A stretch of 64,000 nt of DNA. Source: Echinometra lucunter (taxonomy: Eukaryota > Echinodermata > Echinoidea > Camarodonta > Echinometridae). The translations under genes and the position numbers were made by a program. Numbering within the stretch: the stretch's first letter is position 1; every line of letters begins with the position of its first letter. The stretch covers positions 25,914,507 through 25,978,506 of the forward strand of contig CM057152.1 of assembly GCA_029962745.1 (NCBI GenBank), given 5' to 3'. The notes beneath the pieces were generated by a model. That model was given only the letters and a program-made list of their open reading frames with translations. It did not search any database and had not been told where the DNA came from. Of this stretch, positions 1 to 9,998 are shown one piece after another.

Positions 1-1107
1 AGGATTTCCTTTGGTACTTTGAACATCAGGTGTTTGGCTAGTGATTTGGATCTTAGATTTAGGGTTGGGTTGATGATTTGCTTTGGGATCTTCTATGTCC
101 GTTTTTTTTTTTTTACTTTGTTGTGTCATCCAAATTTGAGACGCTTCTGCGTATGCCAGTTTTTGGGTGATTTTGATCTCTTGAACTTGTTTTGCCTTGA
201 TTGCTTGTTCGCAACCATGAAATGCACCAGAGTGGTTCCCACCACAATTAGGACATTTAGGCGATTCTTTATTTGGACATTCTTGGAAAGTGTGGTGCTC
301 ACCACATCCATCGCACCTCATTTTGGATTTGCATATGTCGGCCGTATGCCCGTATCGTTGACACTTAAAGCATCTCTTGATTTGGGGGACATACAACTTA
401 ACCGGGAAGATCTGAAAACAAAGATTAACATTGTCAGGGAGGTCTTTCTTTTGGAAAGTCAGTATAACACTTCTCATAGGGATATAAGTCGACTGGCCTT
501 CACCAGCTCCCTCTGCTTGGTTATCAATATTCCTCTTATCTCTTTTAACGATTCTCTTAACTGCTGTTACATTCTGAGTTCTGAGTTCTTGTAGTAACTC
601 TTCTTCTGTAATTTCAAGGGGGACTCCGTATATGAGTCCTTTGATCCCTTTCCTACTTTCAAAGACTTTAACAGGTATGTTGTCTATCGATTGGATCTGT
701 AATATCGCCCTCATTTGTTTGGTATTCTTACATTTTACCAATAGTCCTGAACTAATAGGTTTGATGAATTCTACTGGTTGGTTATTGCATGCCTGTCTTA
801 ACCTTCGAAATTTTCAGTGGGTTGAGGTTTTTCAAATTCTTCTGCCTGTCTATGGTTGCTATAAATAGTTTGTAATCAGTATATCTATCCATTGCGTGTC
901 CAGGAGTACGATGTAGTGTTATCAGAGTCTGAAGCCGAATCATTTTGACTGATATTTTCTTTGTGAAATTCTATGCTTTCTTGTCTTTTTCTTTTTTCAG
1001 GCTGATGGTGAGTGCTTTTTGCGGACAGTTTTTTGTTCCACTATCCATTGATGTTCCTCCTCGTCACTTACCGTCTGCTCGGGTTCTGAAATAGAACCCG
1101 AAGCCAT
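1..1107 (-). pseudogene. Non-LTR retrotransposon ORF1 (Jockey/CR1-like, zinc-knuckle), frameshifted and cut by window edge
   Basis: Read on the minus strand, an ATG at 1107 opens a protein beginning MASGSISEPEQTVSDEEE. It continues through a basic KKRKRQ-type stretch and an RNA-recognition-like region (KGLIYGVPLEITEEELLQEL near 650-570). Three zinc knuckles follow at about 372-211: CFKCQRYGHTADIC, a CDGC...H...C knuckle and CPNCGGNH...C. This is the usual layout of the nucleic-acid-binding ORF1 protein of Jockey/CR1-type LINEs, which packages element RNA for reverse transcription. The frame is broken three times, near 995, 890-900 and 795, so this copy is dead as read, unless some breaks are sequencing errors. 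From about 790 to position 1 the frame is open and leaves the window, so any ORF2 (endonuclease/reverse transcriptase) would lie to the left. The long plus-strand open frame over 19-594 is only its antisense shadow. Confidence 0.85.
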
Positions 1108-1680
1108 GATTGGCTGTAAGGGGACAGACTGTTGAAATACACGTGTGTTAGTTAAGGGACCGTGCAAACTAAGGGTTGAGTGATTGAAAAGCCCACAAAA
1201 TGTCTTCTTACTCAGAATGTTCCAGCTTGATCTGCAATTGATGCTTCCTACTATCGAGAACCAAAATCCAAAATACAAAACTCGAAATACGAAGTACAAA
1301 AATGCTGTAAATGACAGTGTTGTCACTCCTCTTGCCTTCGCTTCCACTTCCACGTTGACTGTCTTCTTCCATGTTGACTGCGCAATTTCTAGACGGGTAT
1401 AAATAGGCGCGTTTTGCGGAGAACTCGTTACTTCGACGCTGGCTCTCGTCGAGGTCGGATGGCGATCTCTCTGCTGCTCCGCTCCAACTCGGGCTCCAAC
1501 TGAGTCAAGATTTAGGAAAGGATTGGAAATTGGAGAAATAGAGATCCCACTTATAGATATTCCTGCTTGATCACTGCTCTAGAAATTCATATAATAGGTG
1601 GCGGCGTTAATTGTATTAACCTGTATCATGTTCTACTGAATCGTGTGTGCAAATTAAGGTATAGAAATTGGCATACACTA
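1108..1680 (-). other. Probable 5' untranslated part of the LINE, boundary not visible
   Basis: This stretch is upstream of the LINE ORF1 ATG and carries no conserved reading frame. A GC-richer block at about 1400-1500 (with repeated ctccgctccaactcgggctcc-type words) could be the element's 5' end or internal promoter, but I see no target-site duplication to set the boundary. Confidence 0.35.
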
Positions 1681-1681
1681 A

Positions 1682-2101
1682 TACCGCTTTCACACCAAGG
1701 TACGGTCGCTGGGTACGGTCGCATAGACCGTACCCAGCGACCGATCAAACCATGGTGTGAAAGCATTTCATCGTACTCAGCGACCGATCGTTTCCGACCA
1801 AAACGATCAGTCGCTGAGTCCGACCTAAGAGGTACTTCAGCGACCGATCGCGACCGATGCAAACTTGATGTGAAAGCACATCGTACTCTGCAACCGATCG
1901 AAATGCAATGACCCCCCCCCCCCCCCCATACATGCACACGCAGTATCTCTACTTCCGCTTCCGGCTAGGTCAGCGATACTGCGACCGATCGCTCAGGGCC
2001 TGACCAAATTTTGACGGTGGTGTGAAAGCGCGTCCGATCGGTCGCTGGGTACGGTCTCTGCGACCGTACCCAGCGACCGTACCTTGGTGTGAAAGCGGTA
2101 T
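1682..2101. mobile_element. CGGTCGCTG-family palindromic MITE, copy 1
   Basis: The stretch begins ATACCGCTTTCACACCAAGG and ends with its exact reverse complement. The inverted ends match for about 44 bases, then continue with few mismatches to about 70. The interior repeats two words in both orientations: GCTTTCACAC and CGGTCGCTG/CAGCGACCG, often joined to CGATCG. The first 80 bases also close on themselves (GCTTTCACACCA ... TGGTGTGAAAGC). There is no coding frame. A run of C (about 1912-1927) interrupts it. Related copies lie at 57902-58302 and 58308-58617. A TA or TATA-like target is possible but not provable. Confidence 0.8.
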
Positions 2102-2910
2102 AAAACAGTCATCGTTTCCAAAGTGTGTAATCAATGGTGTCCCAATTGACTGCTACAATATACGCCCACCCATAGAGAACATGCAGCTCCAATAGAAATC
2201 ACCTAAACCCTAATATTAGTCTGTACACGGTACCTCTCCACCCTCCACCCTCATATATTTTGGGAAAACGGAACACGTCTTGGCCTCTACAATAAATTAA
2301 AGCCATATAGGGAAAACCGCTCGCATCCAGGATGGCTAATACTTCAGCAGATGAAGGCGTTAGAGGCAAGGGACAGGCCAGCAATCCAGCTTCCAGAACC
2401 CGATCTAAGGCGGAGGGCCGTCACACTATGTTGAGTTCACATTTATTACTTCTCAAAATCCTCTCTTTTCATCAAAAGTGACTTGTCTCCCGAGTTCCCC
2501 TTTTTTTAAAGGAATAATTGATAAACATATTTGATGGAAAGTTTTATTTGCGTACAGTATATATATATTTTTAGACTGGAACAGTCATTTTACTAAATTG
2601 TTAATGTGTACATTCAGGTAGAATGTGATTTGTAGAAAAAGAAATCAGTTTGTAAAATAATCGATTTAATACAAATTAGTATTGCATGGAAGTTATCGCT
2701 ATAAAAAATGTGTGTGTAAATGAAATATCTTATCAATTTTTCCCCCTTCATTGAAACAGGATTTTTTATTTGAGCTTATTTCCAGTTCCAGCAACATTTT
2801 TTTTTTTCATTGGACTTACCGACCGAGAGACGGAAGACGTGTTCAAATGGCTGGATGGATCTTGTCTGGGGTACTATTTCCCTCAGCAAATAATATTGTG
2901 AATAAAAGAT
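2102..2910. other. Intergenic, no feature seen
   Basis: This is AT-rich sequence with no gene, RNA or clear repeat that I can support. A short AT microsatellite lies near 2560. Confidence 0.4.
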
Positions 2911-2911
2911 G

Positions 2912-3330
2912 CTTACACTCTAAGAAAAAAAACAACAAAAAAACAGTGTAACTTTGCACCCCAAATGCTACAATAGCAGCACCTTTTGGGGTGCAGTCTT
3001 GCACCCTACATGACAAAGGTGCAAAGTTGCACCCTTTTGTACTTGTTTACACCCGGAAATGCCCATCTACACCCTTTAAGATGCAATTACACACAAGGGT
3101 TAAACACCTTAAAGGGTGCAGAAATGTTTTCATCCAAAAGGGGTGCAAATTTGCACCTTCCCTAAAGGGTACAACACTATATCCTTACGGGTGCAAAATG
3201 TAGCTCACTGCACCCTTAATGGGGCATAATACTTTTGTGGGTGCAAAGTTGCCCCCTTAAAGGAGCTCCTGGTGTATCATTTGAAGGGTGCAAAATTGTT
3301 CTTGTGTAGAGATTAAAAAAAGCCTTTCGA
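2912..3330. repeat. Hairpin-rich GGGTGCAAA/TTTGCACCC repeat element
   Basis: About a dozen copies of GGTGCAAA or TTGCACCC occur here, several as back-to-back palindromes such as AAGGTGCAAAGTTGCACCC (near 3015) and GGGGTGCAAATTTGCACC (near 3140). The ends resemble an inverted repeat: ACACTCTAAGAAAAAA near 2915 against the complement of TTGTTCTTGTGTAGAG near 3297. It is probably a non-autonomous DNA element; class not determined. Confidence 0.55.
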
Positions 3331-3600
3331 GCAATAATTACTGGCATATACTGTACGTATACTTGGTGGTATTATACTCCTTTAACCTACACTCAAACCT
3401 AAAATAAACGCCGGTACCGGAATTTTTCATTATCATGTGTTCTAACTTGCCAATTAACAGTGCTCTGAATGTCCATTCTATGATAGACAGTAGTTGAACA
3501 AAAACAAAAAATTGTTGCTTACACACACACACGCACGCACACACCCACGCACGCGCCTGTAAACCAGGCCCCTGGGAACGATTTTTTTTTTCACAGGGGT
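3331..3600. other. Intergenic with short CA/CG microsatellite
   Basis: The stretch is unremarkable apart from an (AC)n/(ACGC)n run at about 3522-3557. Confidence 0.4.
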
Positions 3601-4330
3601 GCTGAGCCCCTGAGCCACATGTTAGGTTACCGCACCTTAAGCAAGCCGCGTTTCATTATTCGCTGGTCCAATTGTTTGCTGTCTCGCAAAACAACCCTGT
3701 TTATAAATATTACAAGCGAGCGAAGCGAGCGTGGTAAAAAGCATTCTTTTGACGATAGAAGTATTATTTCGACATGGAAATACATTTAACATGTTTAGAA
3801 ATATATGTACATTCGGTCACCTCACTTGCCGGATGTTTTCGCTTTCCGAAACCATCCCGTATATGAATACCACACGAGCAATTAAGCGCTGCGAGCGAGG
3901 GAAATATACACTTCTTTTTTTCTTTCCTTTTTTTTTATGTAGAAGTGATAATTCTTCATCAAAATAGACTATGGGCCTATAAGATATCTAAATTCGGTCA
4001 CCTCGCTTGCCGAATTCGTTTAATTTCCCAACCAATCCTGTATGCAAATATACGAGCGAGCGCAGCGAGCGATAGAAAAGAACCCCTCATTTTCTTGGTC
4101 GTCATCAAAATACGATATAACCCTCTATAAGATATCTGAATAATACATTCAATCACATATCTGCGGAACATGACGCTATTCGGGCCCCTATTTGCTTTCC
4201 TAAACCATTTTGTTTCTACAAGCGAGCGAAGCGAGCTATACTGACAAAAGTTTTTTTTTTCTTTAAAAAGAAGATTTGTCATCGAAATACACTAGATAAC
4301 TTTTCTAATAAACACCTTCCTGCAGAATTC
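3600..4330. repeat. Tandem array of ~170-bp units carrying GCGAGCGAAGCGAGC
   Basis: Four diverged units follow one another. In each, the order is a TTCCGAAACCATCCTGTATA-like block, an AAGCGAGCGAAGCGAGCG block (near 3716, 3890, 4052 and 4220), a T-rich block with an AGAAGT word, then GATATCTAAATTCGGTCACC and CTCGCTTGCC. The spacing is about 170 bases. A diverged set of the same blocks lies inside the hAT-like element at 27033-28609, so this is probably a remnant of that family's interior. Confidence 0.65.
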
Positions 4331-4520
4331 CAGGATAGTTGGACACCTCGCTGACCAAAATAGTCGAAAATCTCTCTGCTGAAATAAGAGTGCTTCCTGC
4401 CCAAAAACATTTTGTTTCTTTCTATTTATAAAGAAAATTATAATATGATGAAGATGGGATGGGAAAATAACTTATTCTGATTGGTACTATGTTACCCCTC
4501 ATAAAAATTAGGGGTACTGC

Positions 4521-5170
4521 CAGTGGCGGCACCAGGATTGTTAAAGTGGGGGGCAAATGGAGGGCAAAAGAAAATGTTGGGGGGGGGGCAGGGGCAGTCA
4601 ATTTTTTTTTGCGTGTATGGAAAAATCGAGCTTGAAGTGCAAGTTTTAGTCGCTGGCGTAATTCCACTTTGAGGAGTGGGGGGATAATTGAATTTTTGAA
4701 CTATTTTTTTTCCTCTTACACACATTTTAATATCAATTTTGCGAGCGAGCGAACAAAAAATAACCGCTTTTTTGGTTTTTAATCGCATTTTCGAATAAAT
4801 ATTCTGATATATGATGAGCAAGCGAAGCGAGCGAGCCAAAAATGGCTAGTTTTCTTGTTTTTAATCGCATTTTAGAAAAGAAATTTTAAAATATGATGAG
4901 CGAGCAAAGCGAGCGAGCCAAAAGTAACCACTTTTTTGGTTTTCAATCGAAGTTTTGAAGAGCGGAAAATGGTATTTTAGAGCACTTCACAGCTTGAATA
5001 TGATGCTTATGACAACATCTACTTATTTACAAATTACTGTATAATTTTTCTTTTCAGTCCTCAAAATTTCTGGGGGGGGGGCAACTGGGGGGGGGGCAAA
5101 GCTTCTGAGTGGGGGGCAAATGCCCCCCCCATGCCCCCCCATGCCCCCCCCCCCCTTGGTGCCGCCACTG
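4521..5170. mobile_element. hAT-like MITE with 8-bp target duplication
   Basis: The left end is CAGTGGCGGCACCAGG and the right end CTTGGTGCCGCCACTG, an inverted repeat starting with the CAGNGGCG typical of hAT transposons. Flanking 8-mers GGTACTGC (4513-4520) and GGTATTGC (5171-5178) match at 7 of 8 bases, which fits the hAT target duplication. Both ends carry long G or C runs. The interior repeats a GCGAGCGAAGCGAGCGAG block about every 78 bases (near 4741, 4819 and 4898). No transposase frame is present, so it is non-autonomous. Confidence 0.85.
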
Positions 5171-5178
5171 GGTATTGC

Positions 5179-5902
5179 AGCACCCCAGCGCCCCCAGCTC
5201 CTATGGGCCTGTACAAACACGCACAATTTTTTTTTTGAAATCATCGCTCAAGACATTTGTGATGATTCTCCCAAGTAGAGTTGCCTTGCAACTTATTTGC
5301 TAAATAATTAAGAAATTTAATGGTTTATAAAACTGCCGACCTTTTTTAGTTTTCATTTTTAGCCTACACTTATCAATCAAGATCATATGTTTTCATCATC
5401 TGGAACGACAATTTTGGCAACTTTTGTACTTACATAAATTATGTGAAGAGGAATTATAAAGTCAGATCATTTCAAACGAGATACAAGAAGGATTAGCAAT
5501 AACATCAGTTCATTAATGTGATTTTAATTTCACTTCCATACTTCTAGATATGAAAAATGGGCAGCTGGTGAGCCTAACGATATAGGAAATGAGCACTATA
5601 GACGGCATTAAGGATAGTCAGTGGAATGATGTATCATTGAACCTAATGATGCATTCGTTGCTTCTTATGTGGTTCTGAAAAATGTAAGTCTCAATGTGTC
5701 ACGGGGCAAGGTAATCCTTGTTTCCTGGGCGTTGTAGAACACAGTGGTGTAAGTGTAAGTTTTTATGGCACTGTAAGTTTATATCCCTGTAGAAGGTCCC
5801 CGAATATTCGGATCGAATAAATTCTAGTTGGAAATTAATGCATTACCATTGTGTTCTACTTGTTCAGTAATTTTGCCAACATGTGGACTACTATCAAATA
5901 TA
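5179..5902. other. Intergenic, no feature seen
   Basis: AT-rich sequence with no supportable gene or repeat. Confidence 0.4.
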
Positions 5903-6891
5903 CAAGGCGTATCAATAGAAACGTTATACTTTTGAAAAGTCTGTCAAAATTAAATTTCAACATATATAGAAGATTTTTTTTATAAAAGGATGAAGGGCGT
6001 TTTGGGTGTAGTTCCAAGTCCCTTCCGTCAGATCCGTCCTATCATCAACTCCCGCTTCCCCGATTCTAATGTTTTTGTCCAGAGTGCGAAAAATGACTTG
6101 CGCCTAATTGAGGAAGAGGGAAAATTAAACCAGTAGTCTGAATAAGTACTGCCATTCAAACAAAACGCTCTTTTGCATAAATTCATGTTCATGTTATGGC
6201 AGTCTAGGAATTTCGTGTCAATTTTCTATCATAATTTTAATGATTTCATTGCTTTATGCATGAGCGGGAATAATGTGTAAAAATTACTACCAGATCCCAC
6301 AGTATTCACAATTTACAGACACATCAAATCCACATGCCAGTCATTTGTCAAGAAGAAAAGAACCAAATTAATCCACCTTCAGATCATTCAATCAATTAAT
6401 TAAAAAAATCAATCAACAATCAGTCCATTAATACATCAACCGACAGAATCTGATCAGTCACTCAGTCATTTTAATCAATCAGTTCTCAGTCAGCCATTCA
6501 ATCATTCAGCCGGTCAGTCAATCAACCAGTCAGTCAATAAGTTAATCAGTAAATCAACAATCAATCGATTGATTAATCAATTAATAATTCAATTGCTCAA
6601 ACCATCGATAGGTCATGCGGTCGGGCAATTCTGTCGCAAAGAGCAATTTCTTTGAATGGGAGTAGGCTACTTATTCAGACTGCTAGTTTAATTTTCCCTC
6701 TTCTTTCATTTTGGCGCAAGTCATTTTTCACACTCTGAACAAAAACAGTCAGTGTTCGCCTAAGTGTGAACAAAAATTTATATTGCTAGTGGCACTTGAC
6801 TGATGACACTACTGGGCAACTGTCGACCTGAAAAAACTAAATATTTTGAAATGCAATTTTGAAAAGTGTAACGTTTTTTATTGATACGCAC
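5903..6891. mobile_element. Tc1/mariner-like inverted-repeat element with tetranucleotide core
   Basis: Left GCGTATCAATAGAAACGTTA and right TAACGTTTTTTATTGATACGC are inverted repeats, with TA next to each end, as in Tc1/mariner insertions. A second inverted match lies inside: GACTTGCGCC ... TTAAACCAGTAGTCTGAATA near 6090-6150 pairs with 6665-6725. The centre (about 6320-6600) is a degenerate run of CAATCAAT/CAGTCAGT words. No transposase frame is seen. Confidence 0.65.
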
Positions 6892-6897
6892 TAAATA

Positions 6898-8688
6898 TAT
6901 ATACATATATATATAAACACAACAAAAAAGTAACTTCACCCCTAAGGAAAATGCTGTAACTTTTTAACGAAGAGGTTTTGAGGAAAATGATTTGGCAGAA
7001 ATGTTCCTACACTTATTGACCAGCTTCTGTGTAAAAATGAGATTGATACGTCGAGTCATGGATGAGTGAGCATACATTGAAGGCAAAAATGTCACTTTCA
7101 AAAGTCACAAGAGTCATTTATTAGGGTCTGTGAAACAAGATTTTGGCAAATTCTGTTTCTGGTGTCTGTTTAAGTGCTGTTGTTGTTTTATTATTCAATG
7201 TTTGATCGACTCACACCTATCCTGACACCTTTCACGCTCTTTCACGGTTGGGTGAGCACAGTTTTAGGGGGGAAATGGCAATGTTCAATCCTCCTAAAAT
7301 TGCAAAATCCATTAAATTTATTGCAAGAATGGACATGAAATATTGTTACTAACAAGTATCATCACATGTTGTAGGAAGATCAGAGGAAGCACTGGTGTCA
7401 TGGCTGAGTGAGTACACTTTACAGATGAAGCAAGAAATGCAAAAAATTCCTGTGAATATGGCATTAATGCATATGCACAATTCAATTTCAGCTCTGTATG
7501 TGTAACGCCATCAACTTTCTAAAACCAATTTGTTTTAATGGACAATGATAGGTGTTGTTCACGACTGAAAGCATTCATACAGAGAGATTAGAAAAATGTG
7601 TTGCCAAGCCCCCACCCCCAAGTAAGGTTTAGAGTAATTCAAAATTTAAATGAGAACCGACCCTACACAGCCATGAGTGGGTGCCTAAAGTGGCATATAT
7701 TGCCCTTTCTAAGAAAAAAAAAGAAGGGGGGGGGCTAAAGTGGAACTGGGTCCAAATTTGATATGCCTTGTGAATTGTTAAAGGGTAGCAACTTTCGAAT
7801 CCTTACAAAAGTAATATGGGTATATTTCATTATATTCCTTTTAAATCTCCATATGTAGGCCTACCTACTCAGGCGTGACATGATTAAAACTGTTTATTTA
7901 ACAGTATAACACAGGTTCAGCTAGATAACTGATATTCAATTTTCATTCACCTGAAGTATTGTCATGCCTGTCATGCAGTTGACTTTCCCCATTTCCCGTT
8001 GATATCGTGTTCACTCAACCATGCAATTTCGAGCAAAATATCAGAATAGGTTTTAGAAAGTTGATGGTGTTACACATACAGAGCTGAAATTGAATTGTGC
8101 ATATGCATTAATGCCATATTCACAGGAATTTTTGCATTTCTTGCTTCATCTTTAAAGTGTGCTCACTCAACCATGACACCAGTGCTTCCTCTGATCTTCC
8201 TACAACATGTGATGATACTTGTTAGTAACAATATTCATGTCAATTCTTGCAATAAATTTAATGGATTTTGCAATTTTAGGAGGATTGAACATTGCCATTT
8301 CCCCCCTAAAACTGTGCTCACCCAACCGTGAAAGAGCGTGAAAGGTGTCAGGATAGGTGTGAGTCGATCAAACATTGAATAATAAAAAAACAACAGCACT
8401 TAAACAGACACCAGAAACAGAATTTGCCAAAATCTTGTTTCACAGACCCTCATAAATGACTCTTGTGACTTTTGAAAAGTGACATTTTTGCCTTTAATGT
8501 ATGCTCACTCATCCATGACTCGACGTATCAATCTCATTTTTACACAGAAGCTGGTCAATAAGTGTAGGAATATTTCTGCCAAATCATTTTCCTCAAAACC
8601 TCTTCGTTAAAAAGTTACAGCATTTTCCTTAGGGGTGAAGTTACTTTTTTTTGTTGTGTTTATATAGTTTATATATACATATATATAT
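6898..8688. mobile_element. Foldback element: ~620-bp inverted arms around a ~510-bp centre
   Basis: The arm at about 6898-7533 is matched in reverse complement by about 8048-8688 with few differences, for example GTAACTTCACCCCTAAGG near 6930 and CCTTAGGGGTGAAGTTAC near 8628. The word CATGGNTGAGTGAGCAC or its complement recurs every 145-190 bases (about 7057, 7243, 7399, 8007, 8160, 8314 and 8502), so the arms are themselves built of degenerate tandem units. Foldback elements with long, internally repetitive arms are known in sea urchins (TU family). I infer a similar class, not the same family. There is no coding frame. Confidence 0.8.
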
Positions 8689-8695
8689 AGTTTAT

Positions 8696-8766
<71 letters not shown>

Positions 8767-8776
8767 CGTGTGTGGG
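8689..8776. repeat. CA/TA/TG microsatellite
   Basis: (AC)n, (AT)n and (GT)n runs follow each other at the outer edge of the foldback element. Confidence 0.9.
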
Positions 8777-9413
8777 TTGGGTGTGTAAACAAGCAGCATT
8801 GCAGTTTAGTTTCTTTGCATTAAAAAGATTGAAGTAATAGGCTTTCAAGTGATCTTTTTCTGTTTCCCCTTCTCTTTTATTGCATGTATTTTATTTTCCT
8901 TGTAAAACGTTTAGTATACTACCAACATATTGATTTGATTCCATATATGACTCCATGGAATTAACTTTAATTAATTCCATAACAATAATGGAAATGACAA
9001 TCATTAATTCATTTTGTAGGCTTAATGGGGTTCCACAAACATACTAACGCAATGACAAAAAGTATCACATCATGATGGCATGCTTTCAATGTATCAACAA
9101 CCGTTGTTATAGAAATGAAATAATGTCACCCAAAACGAAGGTTGGTATTCGATGTACGTTTCAGGCCTACTTGAAGACTGACAGACATTAATCAGCGTAT
9201 TATGTGTATGAGAGTGCCATAAATAGACAAAATATCTGCAGTGAAACAATTCATGTTTACATTGTGAAACAATGTTATTTCGTGTATAAGAATCCTAACT
9301 TTTTGAAGCAGATCGTGAATTTTCAAATAATCATTATCGAGTTTAGAACCCCCGCTCCTCCCGAATATAATTATGCCCTTTCCAGTGTAATAAAAAATGC
9401 GGTGACGTCCAGA
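8777..9413. other. Intergenic, no feature seen
   Basis: AT-rich, non-repetitive by eye, with no supportable coding frame. Confidence 0.4.
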
Positions 9414-9998
9414 CAGCGGCGTCGATCCTGGGGGGGAGGGGCAAAGATATCATTTTGCCCCCCCCCCCCCCAATAATTTCCCAACAAAAAAAGGGGAAAA
9501 GGAAAAAGAAAGAGAAAAGAAAGGAAAAGGAAAGAAGGAAGTAAAATGAAAGCGTAAAACAAGAAAAAAAGAAAGAAAATGGGACACTGGGAAGCGCTCG
9601 CTCGCATTTAAGTATCTTAACCAATGCCGATGATAATTACTATTCTTTTGAAAGGAAATCGGTTAGCATCTTGTGTTTCTATCTAATGTTATACTATTCT
9701 TCTACTCATAGGAAGTAATATAACCAAATAAGATATCACTCCTATAAATCGAGCGGCCAGTTGACCTAAAAATAGATTAACTTTCTGGAGATAACGGACT
9801 GCAAGCGAGGTAGCAAAAAAAGTGTCATATTCGGCACACAGGTGGTCGGATGTATTATTTAGATATCATACAGGCATGACAGGTTTATAGTGTATTCTGA
9901 TGATAATGATAATAATAATATTCCGTTCTTGTATAGCGCATATCACATTTTTATTACATTATGATGACGAAATAACACTTCTATCATATGGACAGTTT
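9414..9998. mobile_element. Truncated hAT-like element, inverted relative of 27033-28609
   Basis: It begins CAGCGGCGTCGATCCTGG, a hAT-type end. It then follows the reverse complement of 28609 down to about 27736 with gaps: the poly-G/poly-C block, an A-rich purine stretch, the block at 9625-9790 (GAGCGGCCAGTTGACC) and the GTATAGCGCATATCAC block. The similarity stops near 9998 and no opposite end is seen, so the copy is truncated. Confidence 0.7.

Noticed and set aside
19..594. Long plus-strand open frame of 191 codons
   Set aside because: It is the antisense of the retrotransposon ORF1; the minus strand carries the zinc knuckles.
1397..1405. TATAAATA as a promoter TATA box on the plus strand
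   Set aside because: No plus-strand gene follows; the nearby LINE reads on the other strand.
3716..4236. Repeated GCGAGCGAAGCGAGC considered as a CRISPR array
   Set aside because: The repeats are degenerate, the ~170-bp intervals are themselves homologous rather than unique spacers, and the genome is eukaryotic.
8607..8792. Open frame with Thr-His repeats
   Set aside because: It is a translated CA/TG microsatellite.
9343..9624. Phe/Leu-rich frames, also present at 28350-28663
   Set aside because: They occur in both copies of the hAT-like element's pyrimidine-rich arm and show no conserved protein signature.
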